From Mucidula mucida (taxonomy: Eukaryota > Basidiomycota > Agaricomycetes > Agaricales > Physalacriaceae): a stretch of 15,136 nucleotides of DNA. Location: the NCBI GenBank assembly GCA_015501055.1, contig JADNYV010000808.1, positions 1-15,136 on the forward strand, in the 5' to 3' direction. A program made the translations under genes and the position numbers. Of this stretch, positions 9,677 through 15,136 are shown one piece after another. A model generated the notes under the pieces. It worked only from the letters and a program-made list of their open reading frames with translations, was not told where the DNA came from and ran no database searches. How positions within the stretch are numbered: position 1 is the first letter of the stretch; the number at the start of each line of letters is the position of its first letter.

Positions 9677-11380
9677 CTAAAGAGCCCAATCCCAGTGCCA
9701 TCGCTCGGCCTCGGACTCTGAGATACACTTGCGATGTATATCAATGTCTGGTCTCCAAAATCGGACTACACCCTCATCAGAACACGTCGCCACTCCCTCC
9801 GCGCTCCAATCCACAGCCCCAATCTCGCCCTTGACCTCCGGACCGCCGTTGAGCTTCACAGCCTGAGAGCCTAGCGTAACACCACGTCGACCGGCGTTGT
9901 GCACGTCGAAAAGAAAGGCGTTTCCAGTAGGACCGCCACACGAAAGCCATCTGCCACAAGGAGAAACAGAAATTCCAACGTAAAACGAACCGCTTGACAT
10001 CTCTGAATGTGTGTAACTGGTTTCACAACCGACGAGGGTGGACATGGTGTATGTGTGCACTCGAGCGTCCGCACTGAGACCGAATAATACACCGGCCGTT
10101 GGTCCACTACCCTTGCAAAGGCTCTTGATCCCGCGAGGGCGTCGTGAGCCGTGAAAGCATGTCGGGTCATTGAGTGACATGACTATGGGTCTAGGTTTTG
10201 GCGCCCTTTTCTTGCTTTGCAGCAGCCGCACATCCCAGCAGCGAAGGATCCTGTCACGCCATCAGTGCGAAGTCAACGAGACACAAAACACACTAACCCA
10301 TTGGTTGTACCACTGCTTATGAGATTGAAGGGTGCCATGTCGTTGTATACTAAACCAGTGATGCTGGAGGTAGTGTTCGTCTTTTTACGCGACTTGATCT
10401 CATCGTGAGCACTAAAGATGGATGCCACAGGATCAGCTGTCGCTTGCATGCTCTGTCTAAGATCCCAGAGGTGGATGCTGCCATCACGACCACCAGTTGA
10501 CAGGAGATTAGGATTCGTCGGGTCCCATGCTATGCGCTTGACCGAACTGGTGTGACCACGTAAAGTATGAAGGAGAGTCGATGTTTCCAGACAAGTGATT
10601 TTTGTGGTTTGGTCTGCCGAGCCAGTAGCGAGGAGAGAATCAGACTCGTTCCACTGAACATCGAATATGCCGTTATTGTGGATCTGAAAGAATGCCCTTG
10701 CTGGTTCTGGAGAGCAATGAGCGTTGACTGGTACGCGGTTGAATGAAGCGCGTACCTAGATCCCAAGGCTCTCGATGGCTGGTGTTCATTATCTGGACAA
10801 AGCCATGTTCCGTGGCGACGGCAAGCAGTGATTTCCCTCCTCCTCTAGCGCCTGTCGTAGAGTTAATACTGGGCTCAATGAAAATACCGGAAAACAGACC
10901 GTGGCTGTAGGAAGACGCGTAGATGGGAGGAAGCACCAGGTCGGCAGCATGGCAAACATAAGAGTCTAACCGCTTAGAAGAGACAAACGACTGAAGAATA
11001 GGACGTGTAGATACTAGTCACGTCAGACGCTGCATACAGACAATTGCACAGGACATACCATCTCCCGAGCGATGTGTGAGGCCACGGATAGTAGTTGGTC
11101 GTCGCCGCACTGGTGCGACGGATGGCGGCGCATCACTCCCACATGCTGACTGCTCGCTGTCACTGTCATTTTCTTCGCGCATATCACTGTCGTCCACCTT
11201 GGGGCGTTTACGCTGGACATCGTCGACTGCCTTTAGTGGTCGTTTGAGTGTTCGGCATTTTGGAGGTGTCGGCAGAAAAGACAAGGTCTGCTGGAGTTTC
11301 TGCGGCTTTCTTTCAAGTGGATTGAAGTTTGTGCGGTTGTGTAGGATGGGGCGCGGCGATGAGCTTGGACTCGGGAGCAT
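9677..11380 (-). CDS. CDT2: Cdt2/DTL-like WD40 protein, CRL4 ubiquitin-ligase substrate receptor
   Basis: Cdt2 recruits PCNA-bound substrates such as Cdt1 to the Cul4-Ddb1 ligase and so limits re-replication in the nucleus. Five exons, complement of 11059-11380, 10900-11013, 10756-10851, 10298-10706 and 9677-10250 (introns 45-49 nt), give 504 residues. A basic, disordered N-terminus of about 120 residues is followed by PPIYASSYSH, LLAVATEHGFVQIMNTS, NNGIFDVQWNESDSLLATGSADQT, TLRGHTSSVKRIAWDP, GGRDGSIHLWDLR, TTNGILRCWDVR, SFYVGISVSPCGRWLSCGGPTG and GAVDWSAEGVATCSDEGVVRFWRPD. This repeat order is that of Cdt2, and the two WDxR motifs (LWDLR, CWDVR) suit Ddb1 binding. The start at 11380 is preferred over 11425, which lies inside a likely promoter element. 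The N-terminus contains KLQQTLSFLP, reminiscent of a PCNA-interacting box. The frame is intact. Confidence 0.88.
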
Positions 11381-11498
11381 GGTGGTCGGCTGCAAACAAC
11401 CAAATAAACCGCGACGCGTTTTCATTCTCGGTCACATGCTCTGACATCATCGGCTTTATCGGAAACTTGCCAAAAACTTTTCCTACCTCTCCTCCATC
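11381..11498. promoter_or_regulatory. Compact divergent promoter of CDT2 and LYS12 with an ACGCGT element
   Basis: Only 118 bp separate the two start codons, so both promoters must share this interval. It holds ACGCGT at 11414-11419, about 34 bp before the CDT2 ATG; ACGCGT is the MCB site bound by MBF, and in fission yeast cdt2 is an MBF target expressed around S phase. ACGCGT occurs about ten times in this window, so the match by itself is weak evidence. No clear TATA box was seen. Confidence 0.45.
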
Positions 11499-13030
<1,532 letters not shown>

Positions 13031-13137
13031 TTCCTGTCCATACAGCCCAAGTAGATACCTGTCTCAAATACTCAGTGGATTACTACGGAACCCTTGCGAG
13101 AAAGACTATTTGGGTAAGTAAATACTGCGTCCATGAT

Positions 13138-14188
13138 CTATATGGCGTTGCTATACAATGGTGGTGGAGAACTGTCACTTGAGAAGCCTGAAAGCTCGCT
13201 CGACGATACATATTTACTAAGTAATTTAACCTCCTTCCTCAGCTCATCTATTTCGCGCCGCATCATTTGCGCTCGAACGAAAGATGCGGTCGAGCGGGTG
13301 GATGATGAGGATTTGCTGCGCGACGGGCCAGCAGCATCTATCGTCTCGATCCCCGCGAAAGCAACCTGCGTTCGCCACCCTACGATGTATTTGTTCAGCA
13401 TTGTCGGGGGGAATTGGGAGGGGGCGACGAGTACCTGAGTTGCTGCCACCGCTCCCAGGCAGCGGTGGCAAGATCTTGAGAGCCTGGGAAGGCTGCTGAG
13501 CACGTCGGACTTTGGGCTCGTCGACGATCTTGAAGTGTCCGAGAGGCGCACTTTGTAGGTCTTCTCACGCACCGGCGTGATCACTACGGCCTGGGGAGGA
13601 TCTGAATCTTCCTTCTGCCGCCTCTGTCCTGGGCGGTGGCAGGAAGGATGTAGGGCTCGTTTCTAGTGGAGTTGCCTGTTGGCCGGACCAACGAGGGAAT
13701 GGGAGATCAGGAGACCGCTTGGAGGCACCAAGGGAATGGAGGGGATTGCACTGCCGCTTTGGTCGAGAGATGTCGACGATAATCTCAGAACGTTGAAACC
13801 CCTTCAGCAAGGAGGATGAATCTTGCTTTTCGGACGAGTGGGATGCCATCCGAGAACTAGGGACGGAGGACTTTGGCAAGATAGCTAGGTCGCGGTGCAG
13901 GATGTTGTACACGAAGGACCGAGACTGAGACTTTTCGTCGGTACTCGCCACAAAATTCCCTTCTTCAGGATGACGAGCTATGCGATGTCTGTGATAGAAG
14001 ACGCAAAGCGCAAAGGTGAGCAACAGCGCGGACACGCCCCCTAGCACGCCCCCGACGATGGCGCCAGCTCTGCTCATCTCAGAAGAGACGTCCTGAAACG
14101 ATTGCCCAGTGTCGTAGGATTTCACTGATCTAGAGCTTATACTGTCAGGGAAAAGAGAATCTCCAAGTAGGTATTGGAGGAGTCTCAC
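13138..14188 (-). CDS. Single-pass membrane protein of unknown function, reading frame interrupted
   Basis: I do not recognise the family beyond a common fungal architecture. One minus-strand frame from 14188 contains AGAIVGGVLGGVSALLLTF (about residues 41-65), a transmembrane helix with small-residue start, followed by basic YHRHR as a stop-transfer signal and a long Ser/Pro-rich, presumably cytoplasmic tail. That frame meets TGA at 13565-13567 but then continues open with protein-like HFKIVDEPKVRRAQQ and RRPLPIPPDN. The final part, with a probable coiled coil (RREIDELRKEVKLLSKYV) and end PPPLYSNAI, is in a neighbouring frame ending at 13138. Either unrecognised introns or one nonsense change plus one indel explain this. 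The true 5' end is unresolved: a signal-peptide-like run (SILALTTALLVASLLA) appears in another minus-strand frame near 14440-14490. Confidence 0.5.
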
Positions 14189-14731
14189 GGCGTGTCAGAA
14201 CGAGAGAAAATGTCGCCGTAGATTTCGTTGGAGTGACCAAGCACTCCACTAGTATCCAGGATTAGCGGAATAGAAGCCCAGCTCCAGGTGCTCATCGCAG
14301 CAGAATGCCGTCGCGGACGTTACTGCTATGCGAGAGGAAAGGAATGAAAGACTCTTTGCATGTTCCGTAGCTTTAAGGGTGTACGTTGGTGTATTGCCAC
14401 GGAGCGAGGGAGACGGTCGGTCTTGCCAACAATGATGCGACGAGGAGGGCAGTCGTCAGCGCGAGGATTGAACATCGTCGGGCGCATCAAAGGGGTAGTC
14501 ATGCCTCCAGATTCGGCGGCCCAGGACGGTGTAGGCAAGCTAAGAGATGTCCGTATGGGTGATCAAGATGTTAATCCGGTCAGAGTCGTATTCTTAGAGC
14601 TAATGATCGCGTGTAGCTATAGGGTTAGGGTTAGTCACCCTCTCATGCAACGCCTTGTACCAAAATGTCCAACTTCAGTACAATGCCGTACCTATGCCCA
14701 GCATGCGCCCCAGCGACAACCGACTCGCCCT
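14189..14731. other. Unresolved 5' region of the membrane-protein gene and TPT1-relic flank
   Basis: On the minus strand a hydrophobic, signal-peptide-like run lies at about 14440-14490 without an in-frame ATG, then possible exon pieces ending near 14189 in several frames; I could not join them to the transmembrane exon without a break. A telomere-type repeat lies at 14620-14634. A long plus-strand open stretch from 14360 has no motif until the TPT1-like part begins and is probably chance opening opposite the membrane-protein gene. Confidence 0.35.
14620..14634 (+). repeat. Short interstitial telomere-type repeat (TTAGGG)
   Basis: TAGGGTTAGGGTTAG, about two and a half units of TTAGGG, the telomere unit of most filamentous fungi. 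It is short enough to arise by chance but lies just upstream of a decayed gene copy. Confidence 0.6.
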
Positions 14732-15124
14732 CAATCCTTTCGATATCGTGGAAAATCCAAAGGTCACGGCCCCGACCTGCCGCTCATTGCCATCTCCAAA
14801 ACCATGGCCAATATTCTCGCTCACAACAAGGACGTTCCAATGCGCCACGGATACATGCGGGTTCGAGATCTGGTGAGCCGCTTGCCTTGCGCCGTGCGCG
14901 GCTAATGATCTCAAGCTCACCCATACGCTCATGAGAAGTGTAAACTTCAAAATACTGGAGACCATTGTTAGGCGAGATGCGAAACAGCGGTTTCATCTGC
15001 GAATGGACCCAAAGATGGTGGCAGAGACGATAACGCCCGACGCTGGTGGATATCCGCGAAGCAAAGGCCCTCCATGCCGTATGTCCGTCGCGTAACAGGA
15101 GGATATGTACTAAGAACTTTGTAG
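14732..15124 (+). pseudogene. TPT1: TPT1/KptA tRNA 2'-phosphotransferase relic
   Basis: Tpt1 removes the 2'-phosphate left at the tRNA splice junction, using NAD+. The family pattern is visible: ISKTMANILAHN, PMRHGYMRVRDL, then after a possible 43-nt intron (14873-14915, GTGAGC..CAAG with CTAAT branch point) LTHTLMRSVNFKILETIVRRDAKQRFHLRMDP. These align with the family's SKxLSxLLRHG, DGYVxxxDLL and IVxxNDKQRF. A further piece in a shifted frame (from 15044), WWISAKQRPSM, stands where the family has WxIRANQGHSM, then runs into TAG at 15122-15124. The catalytic Arg of LRH is Ala, the Arg of IRANQGHS is Ser and GH is RP; a few residues between LRHG and PMR are missing and one frame change is needed. 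I infer a dead copy, with a working gene elsewhere. The right edge of the window limits the view. Confidence 0.72.
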
Positions 15125-15136
15125 GAACTTGCAATC

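Noticed and set aside
14360..14731. Possible N-terminal extension of the TPT1 relic from an ATG at 14360.
   Set aside because: Similarity to Tpt1 starts only near 14732; the upstream part lies opposite the membrane-protein gene and contains no family motif.

Overview
This window looks like nuclear DNA of a filamentous basidiomycete, most likely an Agaricomycete. Genes are packed on both strands about every 1.5 kb. Nearly every one is cut by introns of about 43-66 nt with GT..AG ends (one GC..AG), and the proteins recovered by splicing read as fungal housekeeping proteins. I see no bacterial features, CRISPR array or recognisable transposon. All exon coordinates were worked out by hand from reading frame, splice sites and remembered family motifs; no alignment was run.

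Layout: (1) 2-1504 +, 3' part of TRM11, the tRNA m2G10 methyltransferase. (2) 1644-2044 -, LCL2-type small secretory protein. (3) 2762-3375 -, AHP1/Prx5-type peroxiredoxin. (4) 3376-4797, 1.4 kb with no recognisable gene. (5) 4798-7952 +, kinesin-8 (Kip3/KIF18-like) motor. (6) 8148-8901 -, HIT-domain protein. (7) 9271-9355 -, tRNA-Cys(GCA) with a 12-nt intron. (8) 9677-11380 -, CDT2-like WD40 protein, the substrate receptor of CRL4-Cdt2. (9) 11499-13030 +, LYS12 homoisocitrate dehydrogenase, divergent from cdt2 across only 118 bp. (10) 13138-14188 -, a single-pass membrane protein with an interrupted frame. (11) 14732-15124 +, a decayed TPT1/KptA tRNA 2'-phosphotransferase relic.

The genes do not form one pathway. 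They cover tRNA modification (TRM11, the TPT1 relic), microtubule dynamics (kinesin-8), replication licensing and ubiquitin (CDT2), lysine synthesis (LYS12), redox defence (peroxiredoxin) and ER quality control (LCL2). I found no previously undescribed multi-gene system. The signals most worth a second look are breaks in conserved genes: a frameshift and a lost metal-binding Asp in LYS12, a frameshift in TRM11, an in-frame stop and frame change in the membrane protein, and loss of catalytic residues in the TPT1 relic. These could be sequencing indels, a decaying haplotype, or real gene loss.
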